The notes below the pieces were generated by a model, which searched no databases, was not told the DNA's origin, and saw nothing but the letters and a program-made list of their open reading frames with translations. Shown piece after piece: positions 44,983 to 55,997 of a stretch of 64,000 bases of DNA. The position numbers and the translations under genes are program-made. Source of the DNA: Adenophora triphylla var. japonica (lineage: Eukaryota; Streptophyta; Magnoliopsida; Asterales; Campanulaceae); NCBI GenBank assembly GCA_022495995.1, contig JAFEMH010006935.1:44152-108151 (forward strand), in the 5' to 3' direction. Positions within the stretch are counted from its first letter, which is position 1. Each line of letters opens with the position of its first letter.

Positions 44983-45480
44983 TGTTTAGACTTGTGTTGA
45001 TCTAGTACACTTTGGATAATGTTTATTGCTTCATAAGATTTGTACTTAGTCAAATTAGCTTAATCTTTCCTCTAGTTGGTGTTTCAAGAAAACCATCCTA
45101 TCTTTCAAATTCTAGAGGATCATCTTTATATGTCCATTTACAATAATCATAAGATATATGTTCTGGAGTGGTTTAGTTTTTGCAAGTATTGAAGTATGTG
45201 AAGTCATGTATTTCGTGAACCAAAATAAGTTAGCATTCCGGTCTTTTACCTCTCACTTGAGTTCATAATGTAGCGACTTGTGAATACTACTCTTTCTTTG
45301 AAACGTATTTCAGTTCCAGCTGCCACGGCAGAAGATGTTGCTGTTGCTGTTGCTGCTTGAAGAGATCTCTCTCACGGAGGCAAAGACTACTGGATCATAC
45401 CGTGCAAAGTTCTTGCTATTGCTGAAAGGTATTTATTTGATTTGGATATGACATCATTTGTTTCCGGTTTATGTGGTTCT
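44983..45480 (+). pseudogene. ALDH10 (BADH) exon-2-like fragment with upstream intron
   Basis: 45311-45430 reads VPAATAEDVAVAVAA, then a stop, then HGGKDYW and a CKVLAIAE-like end. This corresponds to the IPAATAEDV...GKDW...RAIAAK exon of plant betaine/aminoaldehyde dehydrogenase. The intron before it (44983-45300) recurs at 48195-48530 and, more diverged, at 49185-49500, each time leading to an ALDH10 exon-2 piece, so three copies of this module exist. A stop and a frame change make it non-coding. Confidence 0.65.
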
Positions 45481-47470
45481 TGGTCTAGTTTTTACTGGGC
45501 AGTTATAGATATTTACAAACGCGTATCTTAATAATCTATACAATTATTGTTAACTCCTTATTTGGAATCAGGTGTTGGTAAACATTCTCTGCAAATTTTG
45601 TCAACAACCTTACTTTTCAACAACCTTACCGATCCTCTTGCTGACAGTTTACTGACTTGACACATGTACTCCCCCCGTTTCTGAATAAGTGTCCTTTTTT
45701 GAAGAAATTTTTGTCTCAAAATGAATGTCTTTTTGTAAAAAACTGTGCCTAAATATTTTTCACTAGTCAAATTTTCACAAGAATATTTATGCATCATTGC
45801 TATTTAGTTGTATAAAAAGTAAACATTTTCAAAATATCCCCTAAATGAAGTTTGGACATTCATTTACGAATGGAGGGAGTAGAATATATTGGTCACTTAT
45901 ACTTGTGCATTAGAACAGCAAGTAGCAGTACATGTTGATTGATGAGTTAGTGTTTCTGAGTCTGAATATATTATATATGTACAGTTGTTGAAGGTAGATG
46001 TCTCCCGCGAAGGTACTTCTTAAAACTGAATCTCAAACTATTGGCTACTTCTAGAAAACTGAATGTACAGTTGTTGTAGGCAGCATAAACAGAGGTAGAA
46101 AGTGCAGATGAACTATTTGATTGCTCTGTGGAAGTCGTGGATGAAGCCTATCCTGATTCTTGTGCTGAGGTGCTAATGACTTGCCCAGCAGATAAGAGAT
46201 CCATTTCTTCATGGACACCGCCAGTCAAGAAAATGCTTCTCTGATCCATTTCATGCATGGTTCATATGTGACAAGGTATGTTCAAAGCAGGAAGGAATCT
46301 AACTAATAATTATCTATCCTGCTTTTGTTTTTTCTTTTTGTTTTTCTTGATAACTTCTACCACCAGCAAAGTTTTATGTTTTCTTCCTTGACTATTTTTC
46401 TGTTTGCTCAGTGACATGATGAGAACTTTGCTGAAATTTGCCGTATTAACTGATTAATTTTAATGTCTTATATTTATTAATATCTGCAATATATTCTGTG
46501 TTTTTTTGAGATTTTATGCCATGATTGTTAACTTTTCTTGCATAATGTATAATGGAACATTTCATGAGACAAATTAAGATGCATGCATAATTCATTGTAA
46601 TATACCATTTCGTTCAAATATAGGCAGTTACATGAGAGTTTTTTTTGGATTTTGCTGTTTCTATTATTGAAAACTGTTCCAGTGATATCGGATGTGGCCT
46701 AGGATTGAACTCCTTTGATGTCAAGGATTCAACTTTAACTTCCTTAAAGTGATTTCTTGGCTCGACAATCTTCGGTGAGGAGATGATATAGTTAGTAATA
46801 TTACGTTCTACACAGACATTGTTCAATCTGTTTGGAGGGCAGAGGCTTTTGAAGTCAAGGGGTAAACTACATGACGGCCTTTCTTATTACGCTAAGAACT
46901 TCCAGTTCAAGGTAGATTTGTCATATTTCTCTGTCTCAGACATTTCTGCTGGAGAATCCCACCCGCCAAAGGACGGTAGAAGCATATTCTTGGACATGGA
47001 GTTGGATGCCAACGATCTTTCTCTTGATGGTGATCCTTCAACCCTTAGTGGCTGACGGTTTATCTCCTTCCATTGTGAATTGCAAGCTGGATACCCCATC
47101 ATTTATTTCAAGTTTTTTAATGGTTCTACCATTGACTACATGGGATGTCTTTTTCAATCTGATGGAGAAAGAAAGTGATCCGGAGGTATTATCTGCAACG
47201 TATTTTTAAAAAAATATAGATTTTTGTGGGCAGTTATAGATATTTACTTACCCCTATATTTATAATCTATACAATCAGGTGTTGGAAAACATTCTCTGCA
47301 ATCTGTCAACAACCTTACTGGTCCTCTTGCCGACAGTTTACAGACTTGGTACAATCATGTAGAATATATTGGTCACTTTATACTTGTGCATTAGTTAAAA
47401 TAAGCAGCAATACCTGTTACTTGATGAGTTAGTGTTTCTGAGTCTGAATATATGTAATTCATTATTTGGA
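45480..47470 (+). pseudogene. Unrecognised decayed exons, duplicated module
   Basis: A segment GGGCAGTTATAGATATTTAC...GTTGG-AAACATTCTCTGCAA...GACAGTTTAC-GACTTG occurs at 45498-45660 and 47231-47350. Between them are exon-like stretches: 46085-46255 (SVEVVDEAYPDSCAEVLMTC, ADKRSISSWTPPVKKML) and 46819-47055 (LFGGQRLLKSRGKLHDGLSY, FSVSDISAGESHPPKDGRS, FLDMELDANDLSLDGD), ending in a stop. I do not recognise the family. Codon-like composition and flanking GT/AG suggest real former exons. Confidence 0.4.
45669..45879. mobile_element. Stowaway-type MITE with paralogous empty site
   Basis: Ends CTCCCCCCGTTTCTGAATAA and, on the other strand, CTCCCTCCATTCGTAAATGA, flanked by TA (45667-45668, 45880-45881). 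The duplicated segment at 47345-47380 has the uninterrupted CATGTAGAATATATTGGTCA, so insertion came after duplication. Confidence 0.92.
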
Positions 47471-47479
47471 CTTTTCAGG

Positions 47480-48190
47480 TCCTCTCATTGAATAATATGG
47501 TTGATAAGCCTCGAATGTTAAGCTTCAATCTTCAAAGATGCATCGTTCCATTAGTGCCTTGTTGAAGAAGCTGCTTTCCCTTGAGAAAGTCGCAAAAGAA
47601 ATAAATATCTCAATCTGTGAAAAAATTGAACAGGTATGCTTCACACCTTTATTTAAAAAGCTGAATTCTCTGCCTATCAAATGTAAGGACACAAGCTTGA
47701 ATGTAATGCAGCCAAATTATAAAGATAATGTTGGAGACAAGCTTGAATTTTCTTAGTTGGGATCTATGTTCAAGCAGGGTGGTAGGGGAGGATTGTTCCT
47801 TAGTATTGTCTCTTTGCACTCGTTCTTTTCAAATCTTAAATAGTGTAACTGATGGGGTTTCTTCCTCCTGAATGTCGATGACGAATCCCCCTTGCCTGTC
47901 ATCCTCATTTATATTCTTCTTGCAGTGGTTGTGTAGGTCTATAACATCATTCTCTTTCTAAAGCATTGCCATTAACTTCAACCAGCATTTTTTTGGAGGC
48001 TCATGAAAAAGTGAATGTTCAATGCGAACTTACCTAGTATTTAACAATCTGATCTGTTAGATAAGTTGTAGTTAATGAAACATAAGATCACAACCAAGAA
48101 ATATGAGTACCCTTGAATGGACAAAGAGCTACCGGTGTTTCCTTGTCTCTCAAACCTTGTAAAGGATTTTTCTATTTTATTTGAGTTGAC
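47480..48190 (+). pseudogene. Decayed exon module, copy 1
   Basis: 47483-47634 reads MVDKPRMLSFNLQ-like then HRSISALLKKLLSLEKVAKE, followed by a GT donor. A second copy is at 49690-49857 (MVDKRSNVKLQSSKMQRSIF). Both are followed by the same intron-like DNA, including ATAAGATCACAACCAAGAAA at 48082 and 50549. Family not recognised. Confidence 0.45.
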
Positions 48191-48194
48191 TGAT

Positions 48195-48970
48195 CTGCAA
48201 TTTGTTTAGACTTGTGTTTGACCTAATACACTTGGGATAATGTTTTTTTTTCTTGTTGCTTCACTAGTTTTGTACTCTGTCTACTTAGTTTAATCTTTCC
48301 TCTAGTTGATTTTTCAAGAAAACCATGGTATCTTTCAAATTCTAGAGGATCATTTTTATATGTCCATTTACTATAATGATAAGATACACTTTCTGGGTTT
48401 TTTTTTTCTTGTAAGTATTTAAGTATGTGAAGTCATGTATTTTGTGAACCAATATAAGTTAGCATTCAGGTCTTTTATCTATCACTTGAATTCATAATAT
48501 AGCTACTCTTTTTGAAATGTATTTCAGGAGCTATTGCGGCAAAGGTATTTATATTATTTGGATATGACATTTTCGAGTATCATTTAATGTTGTCTTTCTC
48601 CGTAGTCTATCACAGGTATTGTTCTTGTTACATTTTGATTTGCTTGCAGCTTGCATATGGTGTTCATCTATACAATTGCCATGGTTGCTTGTTATAGTTT
48701 TGGTATAATTCTAATATATCGGGTTCCATGCTCATTCTTATTGATTAGTAGAAGTTTGCTTTCTGTTTTTACTGATCGGGTATGCTATAATGATGATTCT
48801 AGTCGTTAAATCAATTGCATCCATTAATGCAAGCAATGCTGATGATTGAGATTGAAATATAAACTCTTTTCCATTTCAAGTTGTAGGAAGTATCCTTGTT
48901 TTATGGCAACGTGGAATGTTGCTTCTGCATTGGTTGCTGGCTGTGCTTCAATACTTAAGCCATCTTAGTA
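48195..48970 (+). pseudogene. ALDH10 fragments, copy of module
   Basis: Intron copy as at 44983, a very short exon-2 end (GAIAAK-like, near 48532-48547), then at 48894-48968 a decayed segment reading RKYPCFMATWNVASALVAGC and SILKPS, equivalent to the [21 protein letters not shown] exon of ALDH10. A stop follows. Confidence 0.6.
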
Positions 48971-49029
48971 AGTCATGATTGGTCCATATCTCCTCTCTGC
49001 ACACCAAATAACAACAATTTTTCCATATA

Positions 49030-49155
49030 CTCCCTTTGTCCCAAAATTAATGTCCAAAAAGATTTCAAATTTTTGGACATTAATTTCCTACAAGGATACA
49101 TATTTTAGGACATACCAAAAAGGAAAGTGGCACACTTATAAAGGGATAAAGGGAG
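49030..49155. mobile_element. Stowaway-like MITE, short
   Basis: Begins CTCCCTTTGTCCCAAAATTA after TA and ends ...ATAAAGGGAG; the right flank is CATA, so the terminal TA is imperfect. An inner inverted repeat GTCCAAAAA/TTTTTGGAC is present. Confidence 0.65.
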
Positions 49156-49184
49156 CATAAAAATAAGCTTTGTTGGTGATCTAT

Positions 49185-50700
49185 GCAATTTGTTTAGACT
49201 CGTGCTTTACCAAATACTACTAGTATATTGCTTCTGGATAATGTTCTCTTTGTTCCTGTTTCATTTTTCGGTAATCCTTATTCTAGTTGGTGTATCCAGA
49301 AAACCGTACTATCCTTAGAATCCTAGAGGATTTTGATTTCCATCAACAATAATGAGAAGCATAGTTTCTTGGGATTCTACTCTAAGTATTAATGTGAGGA
49401 CCTGTGTTTCTTTGGACCGGTGCAAGTTTCTGTAAGCATTCAGGTCTTTTACTTGTCACTTGAATTCATGTATGCCTTCTTTTGGAACGTGTTACACGGG
49501 ATATTCCAGCTGCATTACAGAAGATGTTGATGTGGAAGCAGCTCGAAGAGCTATATCTTGCAATCGAGCCTATCCTTCCAGGATAAGTAAAAGAACTAAA
49601 TATTACTCAACCTGTGAAGAAAATAGAACAGGTATGTTTCACACTTCTATTAAAAAGCGCTCGAACAGGTATGTAATTTATTATTTGGACTCTTCAGGTT
49701 ATCTCAATGAATAAGATGGTTGATAAGCGCTCGAATGTTAAGCTTCAATCTTCAAAGATGCAGCGTTCCATTTTTGCCTTGTTGCAAAAGCGGCTTTCCT
49801 TTGAGAAACTCGCAAAAGAACTAAATATTACTCAACCTATGAAGAAAATAGAACAGGTATGTTTCACAATTCTATTAAAAACACTGATTTTTCTGCCAAT
49901 CAAATGCAAGGACACACGAATGTAAAGCAGCCAAACTGCAAAGATAGTGTTTGACACGCGCTTGAATTTTCTTAGTAAGGATCTATGTTCAGAAGGGTGG
50001 TAGGAGAGTTGTTCTTTAGTATTGTCTCTTTGCACTCATTCTTTTCAAAAGTTTAATAGTGTAACTGATGGGGTTTCTTCCTCTTGAAAATCGAAGAGGA
50101 ATTCCCATTGCCTCTCATTTTTATACTTTCTTTTTCATGTTTGCTTCAGTTTCTTGATCTTCCTTGCTTGCACTTCTATACACAATGATCGAAAAGCTGT
50201 TCACAATGATCCAGGATCCTGATTACCAAGTAAGATTATTTCTGGCTAGACGAATTGATGTTCTTGAACATGGATGGCCATGATGAATTATTCAGGATAT
50301 GAGGTAATTAGCGAAGAATGATTTGTTCTTTGATGTTTTACTTATTTTTCTATCTTTGTTTCATCTATATCCAAGATTCTACTCTTTATTAAATTCTTTT
50401 TACGGTGGTTGTAAGTCTTTAACATCATTTTCTAAAGCATTGCTATTAACTTCAACCAACTCTGTTTTTGGAGGCTCATGGAAAAGCGAATGCTCAATGC
50501 GCCTTACCTAGTATTTAACAATTTGAAATGTTATATAAGTTTTAGTTAATGAAACATAAGATCACAACCAAGAAATATGAGTACCCTTGAATGGACATAG
50601 AGCTACCGGTGTTTCCTTGTCTCGCCTATTAAACCTAGCAAAGGATTTTTCTATTTTATTTGAGGTTATGAGTCCATAGATTGCTTGTACTTGTATCTTG
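49185..50700 (+). pseudogene. Chimeric ALDH10 / unknown exon pieces, module copy 3
   Basis: 49505-49585 reads AALQKMLMWKQLEELYLAIE in one frame and EDVDVEAARRAISCNRAYPS in another, i.e. ALDH10 exon 2. It runs at about 49588 straight into KELNITQPVKKIEQ, the end of the unknown exon whose fuller copies are at 47538-47634 and 49738-49857. At 50195-50300 a piece reads MIQDPDYQVRLFLARRIDVL then, after a frame change, TWDGHDELF-like residues. This recalls the HEAT-repeat region of plant ATM kinase, a tentative match. Confidence 0.5.
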
Positions 50701-52160
50701 TCTTCCGTTTAACTGATTTCTCTATTGCACGCTTCTGAAATGTGTGCTGATCCAATGCTATTAGCAGTTTGATACTTTTTGCATCCCGATTTCATTGTTA
50801 TTCAATGTCCTTGATAATGATATTATCACACTTCTTAACCAGTGAATTCTCAGTTATATGCCCAATCAATCTGAGGGCATCTCCTTCAACTTATCTATGG
50901 TCTCAAATCTTATTGTATCATGAACATCATCAGGTTTAATATTGTCTTTCTTGTTTTACTAGCCCATTCATATTTACTTTCTCTTCTCTGTGACACTCAA
51001 CTGATGAACTTGTTATTTTATTTCGTACCCTCCGTCCCACTTCAAATGAGCCATGGGATCATTTCACGGTTCTTAAGAAATTTTTTAAAAAATGAATAAA
51101 GAATTGAAAGTTGGTAGAAGATTAGAGGAGAGAATGTAAAAGTTAAAAATATTTAATAGGAGAGAGAATGAGTGGGAGGAATAGTAAGTTAATGATTAGT
51201 TTTTGTAAATATGTTAAAATTATAAGGGTATAATGAATGGTTTTTTTGTAAATATATAAACATTATGAGGGTATAAATGTCCGAAACACTTGTTCACATA
51301 TTTCCATTTATGGAATGGCTCACTTGAAGTGGGACGTACCAAAAAGGAAAGTGGCTCATTTGAAGTGGGACGGAGGGAGTAACATTTAATAAGATAAACT
51401 TAAAAGGGTCTAATAGATGTATAGGTTTATGGGTTGTAGAGTATTGGGTCTTATAGCTGAACAGATATCAGGTGACTGGGGATCTTAATGTAGTTTTGTA
51501 GTTTCTCCTTGGTATATTTGGTTGCACTAGTTTCATTTGGGTGCGATTAATAGACTTGATGCTACTCGAAAGTAATTTTCTGAAAGAATGTTGGCTCTAC
51601 TATCTTGAAGTTCCCTTTGGGTGTGATTAGTAGAATTGGTATATTTGGATGCATTATTTTGTTCGTTATTTTGGCGAGTAATGAGAAGGAATTTTTGTAA
51701 AGTCCGTTATGATTATGTGGAGTTATCTTGTTTTATTCTCTAGTGCGAATTTCATTTTTTGATAATTGGAAAAATGTGTTCATTGTCTTGATGTTCATTT
51801 TTGTTGTGTTTCGGTTCAAAATATGGTGTTAAAATGCTGGGCTCCTTTAAGGAAAAACATATTACGGTGAAGGATGTTTTAGTTGCCGGTCATCAATCTC
51901 ATGCGGTGATGGAAATCACTATTGTTCTCTCATGGGTCTTTCACTTCATAGTAAGAAAATTGAATTGAAGGTACTACAATCTCTTTGAAGTATTTTTATC
52001 GAAAGATTATCTTATATGAGAACGTCACAATATGAGCATTTCATCAAAGAAGATGAAGACTCAGTTTGTATCCTATGCATATCTCTCTTGATCTGACTAG
52101 TTAACAATAAAAAAATTCCTTTGATCTGACTAATATCTTCACATGTATTACTTGTTCTTT
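50700..52160. other. Spacer without recognisable exon
   Basis: Contains the Stowaway at 51028-51379. 51840-51975 has an exon-like stretch near KEKHITVKDVLVAGHQSHAV that I could not place. Confidence 0.4.
51028..51379. mobile_element. Stowaway-type MITE
   Basis: Ends CCCTCCGTCCCACTTCAAAT and, on the other strand, CTCCCTCCGTCCCACTTCAA, with TA on both sides (51026-51027, 51380-51381). The right arm is partly duplicated (AAGTGGGACG at 51329 and 51364). Confidence 0.92.
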
Positions 52161-52162
52161 AG

Positions 52163-52810
52163 AAAGGCATTGTAGCAGTGTTTTTAGACAAACTTGCCAA
52201 GTGGACCAAGAAGATCAAGAGGGTTGTAAGTTTTAGGCCCTGTGATTGGTAATAGTCAGGTTAATCAAACAGAAACTTTCCTTTTTCTTCATGGTTGTTA
52301 GGAATCAGTTCTTTTTTTAAATGATGCCATGTGTGTTTGTGGGCGTTAAGAGAAAAAAAAAACTGTTATGACACTTACGAGTATCATCATATATATGCGT
52401 GTGTGTGTGTATTTATTAAGCCATCCGAATTGGCATCTCTGTCGTGACTGGTCGATATCAACTATCTGCATTCCTAATAATAGCTATTTTGTATATACTT
52501 AGTATTTGTTAATTACTGTCCAATGCTAGTACCTGCCTCGAGTTGAGTGAAGTGTGCAGAGAGGTCAGTCTCCCTCCTGAGGTACTCGATACTCTAACTG
52601 GATTCGATCCAGAATCCGTGCTCCATTGGTGTCACAACCCAACGTTGACAAGGTCCATTTCAGTTATCTCATGCAATTAACAATCTCTACTTTTGCTTGT
52701 CCTGTATCTTTAACATGCGTTAGGATTCCTAGTATGTTTCCGCCAAAGTGATTCAATTGTTTGACTGTTTGCATTTACGGGGAGCAGCACCACAGGAAGC
52801 AAGGTACGAT
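52163..52810 (+). pseudogene. ALDH10 (BADH) segments out of order
   Basis: 52165-52240 reads EGIVAVFLDKLAKWTKKIK, a late ALDH10 exon. 52540-52655 reads LELSEVCREVSLPPEVLDTL then, after a frame change, the THPDVDK-like part of a middle exon. 52776-52805 reads FTGSSTTGSK, the next exon. The late exon precedes the middle ones, so these are rearranged copies, not one gene. Confidence 0.75.
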
Positions 52811-52957
52811 CCTTTGAAATAACCTCTAATATCTAGTTAGCATTGGACAACTGAATGTGTTTGAGACTTGCTATTGAACTCACAGTTTTGAGAGCATTTC
52901 AAACCTATTTTCTGTAATAAGATCAATGAAGTATTTTCACTTTCATGTTTGCATGCA

Positions 52958-55880
52958 GGTAACACAGAAAAAGGCAGAACCGGCAAAACTTGAAGCAATT
53001 GATTGTAGAAGAAGCTTAGATGAAGCAGCCTTGGATATGATATGTCCTTGGCACCTCACCAATTTCATTTTCCTTTTCTGTTTTGGATGACAAGCAGATA
53101 TGACGTAAACTACAATTTACTTGTGATATGCTGAATATCGGCATAAATGTTTGTCTTCTTCATCTCCTTTTGGAGGACCTTGCTGGATGTTTTGAACACG
53201 TGGCAGATCTAGCTGAAGCTTTGGATGCAAATAAATTTTCCCCAATTGCTCTTCTAAGGGACGTTGCTGGATGTTTTGAATACATGTTTGGTTAAATTGG
53301 TTGATTAGTCCTTGGTACGTTTTACTTTTCTACCGATGACCGAACCCCTCATTTTATTAAAGCTTTGGATACCTGCTGATGATAAATTTAGATTGAAATA
53401 TAAACTGCTTGCCGTTTCATTTTGTAGGAATCACTCTTTGTTGATGGCAGCATAGAAAGTTGCTCCTGCCTTGGCTGCTGGATGTGCTGCAGTACTTAAG
53501 CCATCCAAATTGGCATATCTGCAAGCCTTAACTGGTCGATATCTACTCTATGCATTCCTAATAATAGCTATTCTTTGTTATAATTATTATTTACTGTCCA
53601 ATGCCCATGTTGAGCTGGGTGTAGTGTGTAGAGTTCAGTCTCCCTCCTAGATACTCCATATTCAAACTGGTTTGGTCAAAAAGCTGGTGCTACATTGGTG
53701 TCACATCCCCATGTTGACTAGGTTCATTTCTCTTATCTCGTGCAATTAGCAATCTGTACTTCTGTTCTTCCTGTAGTTAACATGCGTTAGGCTTCCTAGC
53801 ATGTGGCTAAAATGATTCTTAATTGCTTGGCAGATTTCATTTATGGGGAGCAGTGCCTCAAGGAAGCAAGGTCTTGAGTGTTGCAGCTTTAACTTGTGAA
53901 GGTATCACGTAGCTGGATGGAATGGTGTGTTTGTGTTCACTTATTCCAATCATTTTGAATTCAAACAGGTGTTGAGTGGAAATTTTTTGATTGCTTCTTT
54001 GCGAACAGTCAAACTTGGAGCGCAACATCTCGTGTTCTAGTTCACGTAAGTATATACTGGCATAAGGTGTAAGCCATGGCACTTGGTGTTCATTCAATTA
54101 TGATCTGATGGTTGGTGTTCTTAAGAAACAGCTGGTTTTAAACCCAAGAGGATTTTTCTCGTTTACCTAACTTCTTGCATTAGAGCCTATCCTTCTAGAG
54201 TGCATAAAATTTAAAATGGTTGGCCTACTAGATCTAATCCATATCATATCTCTATCGATGCGAGTTTCATTATGTTATGATATCTTGTTTGATGGATAAT
54301 ATTTCAGACCTTATCAGCATCATGGCTCATGCAAGCACCTTAACCAAATGCACACCTGATGATTGTTCCTAGTGATCGTCTGTTTATTCCCTTCCATATT
54401 TTTAACGAGGTACAATTATATTTATGCTTTGTGCGTTTGTTTCAGGAAGGCATTATAGCGAGTTTATAGACAAACTTGCCAAGTAGACCACGAAGATAAG
54501 AATTCGGGCGTAATCGCAACCTGGCTCATGCAGTCATCTTAAATAAAGGCACACCTGTTGTTAATTCCCAATTGATTGTCTTTTTAATCCCTTCCATCTT
54601 TCTAACGAGGTACATATATTTATGCTTTGTGCGCTATTTCAGGAAGGCATCGTAGCAGAGTTTGTAGATAAACCATGCTAAGTGGACCAAGAAGATCAAG
54701 ATTCCAGACCCCTTAGGAGGAAAAGGTTGTAGGCCCGGTCCCAAGGTTAGTAGCGACCAGGTAAATCAATGTTGTGAAACATCAAATTTTCTTTTTCTTC
54801 ATGAGTGTTAGAAGTCAGCTCTCTTTCACAATGATGTTGTGTGTGCTTGTGGGCATTAAGAAAAAAAGATTCCTTATGGCATTTACTTATATATATGTAT
54901 AAGAAAAGCTAGAAGCTTCAAAACTCAGCCATTGTACACCTTCCCAATGGAAATTTAGGCTTTATTTTAGAAACTAGACACATGTTTATGGACAAACTAA
55001 AAGTAGGACTCCTTTTGGCGAATGGTACAAGACTTTTTGCAAATATTTTTTCGGTGATGGAAAGTAGGAACATGATCTATCTATATTGAGCTGAGTTTGT
55101 TGTTGTACCTTGCAGTACCTAGTACCCTCTTATTTTGACCTATCCCAAAATGTGCAAATGTCAAATTAGTGGTCTAAAATTTTGCTTGTGCAATTTTAGT
55201 AGAGAAGGTGAGGAAGTTCATCACAACCGCTAAGAGTGAAGGAGAAACTATCTTGTGTGGCAGGGAACGCCCAAAGGACGACCATCGTCAAAGTAGATCT
55301 CACAGTAAGAGCAGAGAACTAACTAAAATAAGTAATAAATCCGTAAATTGAGAAAGGATTCTTTATTGAGTCAACCGCAAAACTGATGTAACTACATTAA
55401 TGGAAATTCGGAGACAGGAAGTCTTTGGCCTGTTCTTTGTGTAAAAACATTTTCTACTAAAGGTGCAATTGAACTAGCAAATGATACCCAGTGAGTTGAC
55501 TCTTCTGCGAGTTGACTCTTCTGCTACATGAACATTTACGTGAGTTTGTGGGTGTGAGTGATTTCTTCTATTTACTTCATGTTCTGCACTCGCAATTTAG
55601 TAGGTATTAATTGTCACCTGCGTTTAATATTTATGTAGTCATGGCTTGGGTGTTCTTTGCATTATCGAATGACACAGGAAGATGCGACCACATATCGAGG
55701 GTGAGATCTACTTCTTTGTTGAGAAACCTTACAACCTCATTGGGGATGGTCTAATTTTGGTATCTTTCATTGTGTGTTTTTTATTTTGGCTTTTTTGACA
55801 GGCTTTCCAAGTAGGGTTTGTTTTAACAACTACTCGCAACCATGCTTCATTCAAGCTCCATGGAAATACAAGTTGTAGCC
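52958..55880 (+). pseudogene. Betaine/aminoaldehyde dehydrogenase (ALDH10) pseudogene, main copy
   Basis: Exon remains follow in the order of plant ALDH10: TQKKAEPAKLEAIDCRRSLD (52960-53042), DLAGCFEHVADLAEALDA (53183-53262), LAAGCAAVLKPSKLA (53428-53512, with a stop before KVAPA), a LEL-VCR segment with stops (53611-53735), FMGSSASRKQ-like (53832-53870), VEWKFFDCFFANSQTWSATS (53969-54045), two tandem versions of the EGI...DKLAKW exon (54452-54500, 54640-54762), EKVRKFITTAKSEGETILCG (55203-55285), TDVTTLMEIRRQEVFG (55384-55490), SNDTGRC (55668-55700), AFQVGF (55805-55872). The active enzyme oxidises betaine aldehyde or aminoaldehydes with NAD. Here the catalytic Cys of the NGQICSATSR motif is replaced by Trp (TGG, 54016-54018), and stops and frameshifts occur in several exons. 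The first exon was not found. Confidence 0.85.
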
Positions 55881-55997
55881 TGTCATAGGAAATGCAAGAA
55901 ATTCATGTTATATGTTTTATTTTGGAGATGACCTAGCATTCTGAACTTCTTTCGCATTGATAAGAATAATGAAGTATTTACTTTTTCTTTTTGCATG

